A DNA stretch of 64,000 bases from Arthrobacter sp. MAHUQ-56 (lineage in GTDB: Bacteria > Actinomycetota > Actinomycetes > Actinomycetales > Micrococcaceae), in assembly GCF_019710585.1 (NCBI RefSeq), contig NZ_JAIFZQ010000017.1, positions 124,001 through 188,000 of the forward strand, written 5' to 3'. The notes under the pieces are model-generated. The model searched no databases, was not told where the DNA came from, and saw only the letters and a list, made by a program, of their open reading frames with translations. This document shows positions 32,491 to 40,163 of the stretch, in pieces; position 1 is the first letter of the stretch, and every line of letters starts with the position of its first letter. Position numbers and translations under genes: made by a program.

Positions 32491-33519
32491 ATGCCGACCG
32501 CCGATATACCGCTTGAGCAATTGCGCAGTTATAAGTCAGCAGCAACTGAGCCGGAGGACTTCGACCGGTTCTGGAAGGACACCCTCGCTGAGGCCAGGAC
32601 ACTCCCACTGGCACCGCTCGTAACACCCGTTGATAATCTGCTGCCAGTCATCGACAGCTACAACGTTTCCTTCTCGGGTTATGGAGGGGCACGGATCAAT
32701 GGTTGGTTGCACCTGCCAGCTCGCCGGGCGCGTGACCGGCAGCTGCCCGCAGTGGTCCAGTACATCGGATACTCCGGTGGCAGAGGCCTGGTGCAACAGG
32801 ACACAAAGTGGGCGCAGGCAGGATATGCGCACTTCATCATGGACACACGTGGCCAGGGCTACGGCGGGATCACCGGCGACACCCCGGACCCCCACCCCTC
32901 GGCCGGAGGAGTTGCCTACCCCGGCCTCATGACGCGGGGGCTCGGCTCAAAGGAGGACTACTACTACCGCAGGCTGTATGTGGATGCGTTCCGGGCGATA
33001 GAGACAGTTCAAAACCTCCCGGAGGTGGATCCAAGCAACATCATCCTGACAGGGATAAGCCAAGGCGGCGGGCTCGCCCTCGCGGCCGCCGGGCTTGCAG
33101 CCGGCAGGCTCGATGGGATTCGGGCGGTGCTCGCAGATGTGCCCTTCCTCCAAGACTTCCCCCGCGCGATCAACCTCGCACAACGGGGTCCCTACCCGGA
33201 AATCACCGCCTTCCTGGCCCGCCACCGCGACCGCCACGAACAAACGTTCGCGGTCCTCAACTACTTCGACGGAGTCCACCTCGCCAGCAGGGCTATCGCA
33301 CCCGCCTTGTACTCGGTAGCCCTGCTTGACGATGTCTGCCCGCCATCGACAGTCTTCGCCTCGTACAACAGCTACGGAGCCAGAAGCGTCTCGAAGTTAG
33401 AAAAAGGGTCAGCCAAATCCATTGACGTTTATCCCTTTAGCAACCATGAGGGTGGTCAAGAGCACCACTGGGTCCGTCAGCTTCGATACCTGAACGAAAC
33501 GCTCAAGGGCAGCCGGTGA
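32491..33519 (+). CDS. Acetyl xylan esterase (AXE1) / cephalosporin-C deacetylase family hydrolase
   Basis: A 342-residue carbohydrate esterase family 7 type protein with GGAG 7 nt before the ATG. Features: the N-terminal PEDFDRFWKDTL block, MDTRGQGYGG, GISQGGGLALAAA with the nucleophile Ser, LLDDVCPPSTVFA with the catalytic Asp, and SNHEGGQEHH with the His. No signal peptide, so it is cytoplasmic. The divergent NanR-like site suggests it serves the sialic-acid pathway. Inference: it removes O-acetyl groups from imported O-acetylated sialic acids; a role with other acetylated sugars is also possible. Confidence 0.88.
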   Translation: MPTADIPLEQLRSYKSAATEPEDFDRFWKDTLAEARTLPLAPLVTPVDNLLPVIDSYNVSFSGYGGARINGWLHLPARRARDRQLPAVVQYIGYSGGRGLVQQDTKWAQAGYAHFIMDTRGQGYGGITGDTPDPHPSAGGVAYPGLMTRGLGSKEDYYYRRLYVDAFRAIETVQNLPEVDPSNIILTGISQGGGLALAAAGLAAGRLDGIRAVLADVPFLQDFPRAINLAQRGPYPEITAFLARHRDRHEQTFAVLNYFDGVHLASRAIAPALYSVALLDDVCPPSTVFASYNSYGARSVSKLEKGSAKSIDVYPFSNHEGGQEHHWVRQLRYLNETLKGSR

Positions 33520-33522
33520 TGC

Positions 33523-34128
33523 TCAGTCAGTGGCCGGCGTCAGCCCCCTCGATGGCGTTCCGGCAGGCCCATGGGGATCCACCCGGAACACGCGGAGCTG
33601 CAATGCCAGGGTTGAGTAGTAACCCACCAAAGTCACCAGTTCGAAGACCGTGCGCTGGCCGAGGACATCCTGCGCCTCGCTCCAAGCCCAATCACCGAGG
33701 TCTCCGTCGAGCAGCGCCAGGACCGTCCGGCCGACCAGGGACTCAACGCCCTCGAAAGAGGTCACATCTTCCCGCCGTATGGCTTCCAACTCATCCCGGG
33801 TGAACCCGAGGGCCCGCGCTATGGCCTCATGCGACTCCCGCTCGAAGGTTGAGTGATGGCGGGCCGCGACGAGGAGAATGGCGAGTTCACGCGCCCGCCC
33901 GGTCAATTTGGTTTCGTAGCGCAGCGCGGAACCAAGCCCTTGGAGCGCCATCCCGACCGACGGCGACAACAGGAAGTCGCCGAACGGCCCGTTGAGACGG
34001 CCTTGCTGATCCGTCAGGGCAAAGTGCTGCGGGCCTTGGGCCCGGGCGCCTTGCGTGATAGCTTCGTACAGTTTCTTCTGGTCCGGCTCCATCTGATCCG
34101 GCCGCGGGCTGTCCGTGCGCCGCAGCAT
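33523..34128 (-). CDS. Carboxymuconolactone decarboxylase family protein
   Basis: A 201-residue protein from ATG at 34128; the stop of the upstream MFS gene (34130-34132) lies 1 nt before it, and a TTG at 34161 is an alternative start. The AhpD/CMD-like core reads TGRARELAILLVAARHHSTFERESHEAIARA, without the CxxC of AhpD peroxidase-linked members. Such proteins act as decarboxylases in beta-ketoadipate-type routes or as generic CMD-like proteins of unknown activity. It is coupled to an aromatic-acid-type symporter and lies beside aromatic ring-cleavage genes. Confidence 0.85.
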   Translation of the reverse strand: MLRRTDSPRPDQMEPDQKKLYEAITQGARAQGPQHFALTDQQGRLNGPFGDFLLSPSVGMALQGLGSALRYETKLTGRARELAILLVAARHHSTFERESHEAIARALGFTRDELEAIRREDVTSFEGVESLVGRTVLALLDGDLGDWAWSEAQDVLGQRTVFELVTLVGYYSTLALQLRVFRVDPHGPAGTPSRGLTPATD

Positions 34129-34129
34129 G

Positions 34130-35500
34130 TCAAGCGTTGACTCCGTGGATGGGGCTTTCAACCCGTTCCGCCGCTTCTGCGCCCAGCGGCACGCCCGTGC
34201 GGTCGCGGACCAGGAGGGTGGCGACGATGGACACCACCACCATCACTTCCAGGTAGACAGTCACGGCGCCGGTGGAGCCAGTGGCTTGAACCAAGGCCTG
34301 GGCAATAGTCGGAGCGAAAGCACCACCAACGATTGCGCCCAGTGCGTAGGCAATCGAAACCCCGGAGAAGCGCACTGTCGCAGGGAATATCTCTGTGTAG
34401 TGCGCCGACAACGGGCCAATGACCATTCCAAGGCCAACGGTGACCAGGGTCAGTCCGGCGAACAGGCCGGCGATCGACGCGGTGTTCACCAGCGGGAAGA
34501 GCCCAAGCAGCGCCGCGGAGAGCAGCAACCATCCGAGGAGCATCGTCTTTTGGCGTCCGAACTTGTCAGAGAGCCATCCGCCAACAAGGGTGAATATCAG
34601 CCAGGAAACGGCCGAGGCAGTGACCACCCAGAGGACTTCCCCGGCGTTCAAACCAACAGGGCCCGCGGGATCGGTGGCGTAGCGCTGGATGTAGCCGCCG
34701 GTAGTCATGTACCCGGCAGCCTGGCTTGCGGAAGGAATCAAAGCCGCCAGCAGCACGAGGCGCCAGTGCTTCCGGAAAAGCTCGACGATCGGCGCGCGGG
34801 CTTCCTTCTTGCGTTCGGCCAGTTCACTGAACACCGGGCTCTCGTCCACCCGCCGCCGAATGTAGTAGCCGATGACGATCAGCGCTACGGAAAGGATGAA
34901 CGGCACGCGCCATCCCCACTCAAGGAAGGCGTCACCAGGTGCCATCATGGTCATCGTGGCCAACATGCCCGACGCGAGAAGCAGACCCAGTGGAGTGCCG
35001 ATTTGCGGTGATGCTCCGAAGATTCCGCGTCGGCGGGTGGGGGCGTGTTCAACGGCCAGGAGCGCGGCGCCTCCCCACTCGCCTCCAGCCGAGATACCCT
35101 GCAGGATCCTCAGCACGACCAGAAGGATCGGAGCCACCAGTCCGATGGAATCGTAGGTCGGCAACAGGCCGATCAGTGCGGTCGAAGCACCCATCAACAC
35201 CAGGGTGGCCATCAGAACAACGCGGCGGCCGTATCGGTCACCGAAATGCCCGGCCAGGAACGCACCGAGCGGACGGAATAGGAAGCTGATGCCAACCGTC
35301 AGGAATGCCAGAAGCGGTGCGGCGGCTGATCCCGCGGGCTCGAAGTAGACCTTGGTGAAGATCAGGCCCGCGGCGGTGGCGTAAAGGAAGAAGTCGTACC
35401 ACTCGATGGTGGTGCCGGCGACGGTCGCAAAGACCACGCGTCGGCGTTCCCGGGAGCTGCTGCGCAACTCCGGGCTCCGCGTAAATGTCCGTTCTGTCAT
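34130..35500 (-). CDS. MFS transporter, metabolite:H+ symporter (MHS) family
   Basis: A 456-residue twelve-segment carrier. TTIEWYDFFLYATAAGLIF at segment 1 and GHFGDRYGRRVVL between segments 2 and 3 are hallmarks of the MHS family (KgtP, ShiA, ProP); GGWLSDKFGRQK is the second-half copy. Family members import organic and aromatic acids with protons. Its promoter region carries a strong 26-nt dyad (35552-35577) also found near the divergent dioxygenase operon, so the two are probably co-regulated and it is likely the uptake system for that pathway. Confidence 0.93.
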   Translation of the reverse strand: MTERTFTRSPELRSSSRERRRVVFATVAGTTIEWYDFFLYATAAGLIFTKVYFEPAGSAAAPLLAFLTVGISFLFRPLGAFLAGHFGDRYGRRVVLMATLVLMGASTALIGLLPTYDSIGLVAPILLVVLRILQGISAGGEWGGAALLAVEHAPTRRRGIFGASPQIGTPLGLLLASGMLATMTMMAPGDAFLEWGWRVPFILSVALIVIGYYIRRRVDESPVFSELAERKKEARAPIVELFRKHWRLVLLAALIPSASQAAGYMTTGGYIQRYATDPAGPVGLNAGEVLWVVTASAVSWLIFTLVGGWLSDKFGRQKTMLLGWLLLSAALLGLFPLVNTASIAGLFAGLTLVTVGLGMVIGPLSAHYTEIFPATVRFSGVSIAYALGAIVGGAFAPTIAQALVQATGSTGAVTVYLEVMVVVSIVATLLVRDRTGVPLGAEAAERVESPIHGVNA

Positions 35501-35551
35501 GTCATGTCCTTTCCCAAGTCACACCTTTGTAGAGGGGAAATTTGCAGTTTC

Positions 35552-35577
35552 GCATACCAGAACATGTTCTGCTATGC
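35552..35577. promoter_or_regulatory. Strong dyad upstream of the MHS transporter, candidate IclR operator
   Basis: The core CAGAACATGTTCTG is a perfect 14-nt palindrome, extended by GCATA and TATGC arms to 26 nt with only one mismatched pair (24 of 26 symmetric). It lies 52 nt upstream of the MHS gene start. A second copy lies in front of the divergent dioxygenase at 35695. Confidence 0.65.
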
Positions 35578-35694
35578 GGGAATGACCACACGCTACTGGA
35601 GGTGAGAGTTGCAGCACAAGCCCCAAGTTTAAGCTGAAAAAGGGGGTTGCGGGGGCTGAGCCAAAGCTGCTAGCGTCCTCATAACATCCGCAAA

Positions 35695-35724
35695 GCAGAA
35701 CACGTTCTACTTAGCAGAACATGC
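35695..35724. promoter_or_regulatory. Second operator copy in front of the dioxygenase operon
   Basis: GCAGAACACGTTCTAC (35695-35710) matches the 35559-35572 palindrome with two changes, and a further half-site AGCAGAACATGC (35713-35724) follows. A TAACAT box at 35682-35687 could be the -10 element, putting the site over the transcription start. The likely protein is the IclR regulator encoded at 39267. Confidence 0.55.
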
Positions 35725-35749
35725 AAACTCATCCAGAAGTGGAGTACCA

Positions 35750-36661
35750 ATGTCCTGGGGCGCAATTTCCGAAATGGGACCGGTATCAATCCGGACCTCC
35801 AACCTTGAACAGTCCGTCTTTGATGCCACGCAGATTCTTGGACTGCGCGAAACCAAGCGAGCCGATGGCGTCTCATACTTGGCCGCCGCAGACGTGCACC
35901 ACGAACTGACGTACGTCGAGTCCGACGTCGACGGCCTGGAGGCCTTGGGACTCATCGCCGCGAACGGTGACGCGCTCAGGGAAATACGACGGCGGGTAGA
36001 GGACGAGGGCTTGCTGGTCGTCTCCGAGAAGCCCACCGGAGAAGGCGTAGAGGACGGCTTCACGTTCATCGGCCCGGAAGGCTTCGCCTTCGAAATTTCC
36101 CTGGGCCTGCAAAAGGCCGGCATCGCCCCCAAGGGTTTCGGCCCCAACCGTTACGGCCACTTCAACTTCCATCCGCAGGACCATTACGGGATGGTGCAAT
36201 TCCTGACCAAGGTCCTGGACTTCCGGGTTTCAGATGTGATTGGCACCGGCGGTTCAAGGGGCTACTTCCTTCGCTGCAACACCGAACACCACGGCATCGC
36301 CGTCCTGCAGGGACGCGGCACCTTCCACCACCACGCCTGGGAGGTCCAGGGCGTCAGCGACCTTACTAAAGCCGGAGACCGGCTCCATGCCCTGGGCCGG
36401 GAACTGCTGTGGGGTCCCGTCCGGCACGGCGCCGGCAACAACATCGCCTGCTACTACAAAGAGCACTCCGGCAATGTGGTGGAGCTCTACACCGACATCG
36501 AACAGATTTATGACGACAACCGCGAACCAGTGGTGTGGGAAGACGGCGAAGTCTGGTGGAACCAGTGGAACGACTACCTCCCCGAAGGCTTCCGCGCCCT
36601 GGGATTGGCCCCCACCCCGTCCAAGTACCGCCAGAACACCCTGCTTGTGGGAGGACGCTAA
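35750..36661 (+). CDS. Extradiol ring-cleavage dioxygenase (VOC superfamily, type I)
   Basis: A 303-residue two-domain catechol 2,3-dioxygenase-like enzyme, GGAG 5 nt before the ATG. The catalytic C-terminal domain carries the expected iron ligands: His137 in GHFNFHP, a His in FHHHAWEV (193-195) and Glu245 in NVVELYTD. HHGIAVLQGRG and RHGAGNNIACYY are conserved surroundings. It should cleave a substituted catechol next to the hydroxyls. It starts an operon with an FAA-family hydrolase and an FAD hydroxylase. A decayed paralog is at 47769-48205. Confidence 0.92.
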   Translation: MSWGAISEMGPVSIRTSNLEQSVFDATQILGLRETKRADGVSYLAAADVHHELTYVESDVDGLEALGLIAANGDALREIRRRVEDEGLLVVSEKPTGEGVEDGFTFIGPEGFAFEISLGLQKAGIAPKGFGPNRYGHFNFHPQDHYGMVQFLTKVLDFRVSDVIGTGGSRGYFLRCNTEHHGIAVLQGRGTFHHHAWEVQGVSDLTKAGDRLHALGRELLWGPVRHGAGNNIACYYKEHSGNVVELYTDIEQIYDDNREPVVWEDGEVWWNQWNDYLPEGFRALGLAPTPSKYRQNTLLVGGR

Positions 36662-36664
36662 GCC

Positions 36665-37603
36665 ATGAAGTTCGTTCGATTCACCAGCGAAGGCGAACTG
36701 CCCCGCGTCGGCGTCGTTGTCGACGGCACTTACCGGGTCATCGAGGGCCACCATGACCTGCTCGGCCTGATCCAGCAGGGCGAAGAAGCCCTGCGGGAGG
36801 CGGGCGAACAAGCGACCCGTGACGGCGCCGTCGTCGATCCTTCAACGGTCCGTAACCTCTCACCGATTGCCACGCCGCCCACGTTCCGCGACTTCTATGC
36901 CTTCGAACAGCACGTCAAGGCCGGCCGGGAATCGCGCGGCCTCGAGATGAACCCGCTCTGGTACAAGATCCCGGTGTTCTACTTCTCCAACCCCTACAAC
37001 TTCAAGGGCGAAGGCGAAATCCCCATGACCCCGGGCTCGGAGCGCTTCGACTTCGAGCTCGAGGTTGCCGCTGTTCTTGGCAAGGGCGGGCAGGACCTCA
37101 CGGCCGAGGAGGGCGAAGACGCCGTCATCGGCTACAGCATCCTGTGCGACTGGAGCGGCCGCGACATCCAGCATGAGGAAATGCTCCTGTCGATGGGCCC
37201 CGTGAAGGGCAAGGATACCGCCACTTCGCTCGGCCCATGGCTGGTCACCAAGGAAGAACTGGAGCCGTACAAGACGGTGACGGGCTTTGACCGCGCCATG
37301 TCCCTTAAGGTCAACGGCGTCGAATACTCGCGGGCCAACTGGGCTGACGTCCACTACTCGTTCGGGGAGATGGTTTCCTACGCGAGCCGCGGCACCGAAG
37401 TCCGCCCGGGGGACGTCTTTGGTTCAGGCACCTGCGGCACGGGCTGCATCCTTGAACTGAGCCGCACCCACGGCGAAGGCGAGTTTCCGTGGCTGCAGGC
37501 CGGCGACGAGGTGCTGATCGAAATCGAGGGCCTCGGGACCCAGCGCACCACAATGACCAAGACCCCGGAGCCGGCGTCCTTCCGCCGCCAGGGGCTGGAG
37601 TAG
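36665..37603 (+). CDS. Fumarylacetoacetate hydrolase family protein
   Basis: A 312-residue FAH-fold protein. The metal site is visible as FELEVAAVLGKGG (E-x-E) and CDWSGRDIQ (Asp), followed by KDTATSLGPWLVT and GSGTCGTGC. The family includes acylpyruvate hydrolases, 2-keto-4-pentenoate hydratase-like and decarboxylase/isomerase enzymes acting on ring-cleavage products. It begins 3 nt after the dioxygenase gene and ends 3 nt before the hydroxylase gene, so the operon is tight. The exact reaction on the ring-fission product is not decided by sequence. Confidence 0.92.
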   Translation: MKFVRFTSEGELPRVGVVVDGTYRVIEGHHDLLGLIQQGEEALREAGEQATRDGAVVDPSTVRNLSPIATPPTFRDFYAFEQHVKAGRESRGLEMNPLWYKIPVFYFSNPYNFKGEGEIPMTPGSERFDFELEVAAVLGKGGQDLTAEEGEDAVIGYSILCDWSGRDIQHEEMLLSMGPVKGKDTATSLGPWLVTKEELEPYKTVTGFDRAMSLKVNGVEYSRANWADVHYSFGEMVSYASRGTEVRPGDVFGSGTCGTGCILELSRTHGEGEFPWLQAGDEVLIEIEGLGTQRTTMTKTPEPASFRRQGLE

Positions 37604-37606
37604 GAG

Positions 37607-39199
37607 ATGGAAGCAGCCACGAACTATGACGTCGCGATCGTCGGCTATGGCCCGGTTGGCCAGACTTTGGCCACGCTGCTCGGACGTCAAGGATGGTCGG
37701 TATTGGTCCTGGACAAGCAAGCCGGCCTGTATCCCCTCCCCCGCGCTTGCCACCTGGACCATGAGGCGATGCGGATCCTGCAGGCGATGGCGATCTCCAA
37801 GGAGATCAATGACGCAATTGTCCCTGCGCGCGAATACCTGTTGCTCCGCGCCGACCTTAGCGTCCTGTCCAACCTGCCACGTGGCTGGGAAACTCCAAGC
37901 GGCTGGGAATCTTCGTACCACTTCTACCAGCCGGACATCGAGGGCATCTTCGATGCGACGGCCAAGTCAACGCCAGGCGTGACCGTTCGCCAGGCCACTA
38001 ACGTGCGGACCGTTTCCGACCTCGGTGACCGGATTGAGTTAAAGGTCGACGGCGGGACCGAACCAATCCGTGCGCGTTTCGTTGTGGGGGCGGACGGTGC
38101 CAACAGCCTGGTCCGTGAGCAGGCGGGGATAGCGAGGGATGACCTCGGATTCGAGGCGACCTGGGTGGTTATCGACGTGGAAATGAAAGCGGGTGCCAAA
38201 GCCCCCAAGGTCCCGGACACCGGTCAGGTGCTTGATCCCGCGCAGCCCTCGCACATGGCCTGGCTGGGTGGCGACCACTACCGCTGGGAGTTCATGATCG
38301 TCGATGGCGACGATCCCGTGGAAGCAGCCAAGCCGGAGAACGTCTGGTCCAAGCTGCGTCGGTGGATCACTCCAGAGACAGCCACTCTCCTCCGGTCCAC
38401 CACGTACACGTTCCAGTCCTTGGTGGCCTCGACCTTCAACCGGGGCCGCGTATTGCTGGCCGGCGACGCTGCGCACCTCATGCCGCCGTTCATGGGCCAA
38501 GGGATGATCAGCGGAATGCGCGATGCCATGACGCTGTCCTGGACGCTCAACAAGGTGCTAACGGGTACCGCTCCGATCGAATTCCTGGACGCCTATACCG
38601 ACAGCCGACGACCCCACGTGACGGAGTACATCGCCGAATCTGTCCGCGTGGGCCAGATGGTCTGCGAGACGGATCCGGCCAAAGCGGCCGAACGGGACCG
38701 TAAACTGGAGGCCCAAACGGAGGCAAAACCGCCGTTCCAGCCCCGACTCGGAGCCGGTTTCGTTGACGGTCCCCTGGGCGGTCGACTGGCCGTTCAACCG
38801 CGCATTGCAGGTGCCCAGGACGTCCTTTTGGACGATCTCCTCGGGTCCTCCCTGACGCTGCTGACGGTTCAGCCGGAGGTGTTGGACAGCTTGTCTGCCA
38901 CCGCCAAGAGTCATCTGGAACTGCTGGACGTCTCAGTAGCCGCCATCTGTGCGGGGCCGGCTGGCGCCACCCCGAGACGCTTTGTTGAGCAAGGAAGCCG
39001 CTTCGCGGATTGGTTGGGTGCCGCTGACGCCGAATGGGTGCTGGTCCGGCCGGATGCTTACGTGTTCGACGCCGGCAAGGGCGCAGGGGCTTTGGAGGAA
39101 TCCATTGACCAGCTTCGGGCGTACATAACCCGGGAGGCACGGATGTTGGCCGGAGATGAAGAGGCCGCCATGCTGGTGGGAGGTTCTGCCCATGCGTAG
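37607..39199 (+). CDS. FAD-dependent aromatic hydroxylase (MhpA/PheA-like)
   Basis: A 530-residue class A flavoprotein monooxygenase. VAIVGYGPVGQTLATLLGRQ is the FAD dinucleotide-binding site, VVGADGANSLVR the DG motif, and LLAGDAAHLMPPFMGQGM the GD motif; the C-terminal thioredoxin-like domain is present. GGAG overlaps the previous stop. It likely adds an ortho hydroxyl to a phenolic substrate, giving the catechol cleaved by the dioxygenase two genes upstream. A paralog lies at 44984-46579 and a true MhpA ortholog at 53271-54914. Confidence 0.92.
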   Translation: MEAATNYDVAIVGYGPVGQTLATLLGRQGWSVLVLDKQAGLYPLPRACHLDHEAMRILQAMAISKEINDAIVPAREYLLLRADLSVLSNLPRGWETPSGWESSYHFYQPDIEGIFDATAKSTPGVTVRQATNVRTVSDLGDRIELKVDGGTEPIRARFVVGADGANSLVREQAGIARDDLGFEATWVVIDVEMKAGAKAPKVPDTGQVLDPAQPSHMAWLGGDHYRWEFMIVDGDDPVEAAKPENVWSKLRRWITPETATLLRSTTYTFQSLVASTFNRGRVLLAGDAAHLMPPFMGQGMISGMRDAMTLSWTLNKVLTGTAPIEFLDAYTDSRRPHVTEYIAESVRVGQMVCETDPAKAAERDRKLEAQTEAKPPFQPRLGAGFVDGPLGGRLAVQPRIAGAQDVLLDDLLGSSLTLLTVQPEVLDSLSATAKSHLELLDVSVAAICAGPAGATPRRFVEQGSRFADWLGAADAEWVLVRPDAYVFDAGKGAGALEESIDQLRAYITREARMLAGDEEAAMLVGGSAHA

Positions 39200-39266
39200 T
39201 GCCGGCGCGGTCCACGGTATGTCTATGCTGGCTACAGACCACCCGCATACGAAGAGGCTGAGCGCC

Positions 39267-40058
39267 ATGAACGTCACCGTCCCCGAGGAGTCCTCGACGG
39301 ATCCGGCCTACCGGTATCCGATCGAGTCGGTTGAGAACGCCGCCCGCACCCTCCTCATGCTGCGTTCAAGGGCCAGCATCCGCATCGTCGACGTTGCTGA
39401 GGAACTTGGTGCGGCACGATCAACGGCGCATCGAATGGTGTCCACCCTTGCCCAAGCCGGGTTACTGGAACGCCACCCGACGGACAAGTCATTCGTTGCG
39501 GGTCCGGCGCTGATGCAACTGGCGCAGGCCCTGACCAACAAGGGCGACATCCGGACCGAGATCGAGCCGACCCTTGCCTGGTTGGCGAAGCAGACCGGTG
39601 AGACAGCCCACTATCTGGTGCTCAAGGAAGACCAGGCGTTGTTCCTTGCGTGCGTAGAAAGCCCGCACATCATCCGCGCCGTCTCCCGGGTGGGACATCG
39701 CCTACCGGCCCACATAACTTCCGCTGGGAAATGCCTTCTGGCAGCCCTTCCCCCGGAAGAAGTGGATCGCATGTTTTCCGGCGAACGGAGCTGGACCACC
39801 GGCACCGATCTGGCGATCCACGACCGCGACCACTTGCTTGCCGAACTCGCCCAAATCTCCAACCGGGGCTGGGCCCTGAACAATGAAGAAAGCGAACCGG
39901 GAGTCATCGGCGTCAGTTCTGTTGTCCGTGACGGTCAAGGGGAAGTCCTGGGCGCTGTGACAGTCTCCGGGCCGGCTGAGCGTATGCGACCGCGGATCAC
40001 GGAAATCGTGGCAGCCGTACGGACCGCCACGGACGATTTCCGCCTTCACAGGGGCTGA
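39267..40058 (+). CDS. IclR family transcriptional regulator
   Basis: A 263-residue regulator from ATG at 39267, with AGAGG upstream. The HTH is at about 20-80 (IRIVDVAEELGAARSTAHRM), and the effector domain shows THYLVLKED-like ETAHYLVLKED, HITSAGKCLLAALP and GVIGVSSVVRDGQG. It lies between the hydroxylase and the Baeyer-Villiger gene on the same strand and is the best candidate to bind the CAGAACATGTTCTG-type sites at 35552 and 35695. Confidence 0.92.
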   Translation: MNVTVPEESSTDPAYRYPIESVENAARTLLMLRSRASIRIVDVAEELGAARSTAHRMVSTLAQAGLLERHPTDKSFVAGPALMQLAQALTNKGDIRTEIEPTLAWLAKQTGETAHYLVLKEDQALFLACVESPHIIRAVSRVGHRLPAHITSAGKCLLAALPPEEVDRMFSGERSWTTGTDLAIHDRDHLLAELAQISNRGWALNNEESEPGVIGVSSVVRDGQGEVLGAVTVSGPAERMRPRITEIVAAVRTATDDFRLHRG

Positions 40059-40163
40059 CAGTACTTCTCTCAGTTCCCGAGTAACCGCGCCGATAACGCG
40101 CTATTTCCTGACCAAGACAACGTCGTCATAACCCGCGCCGTAAAGGCGCGCAGGAGGAAACTC

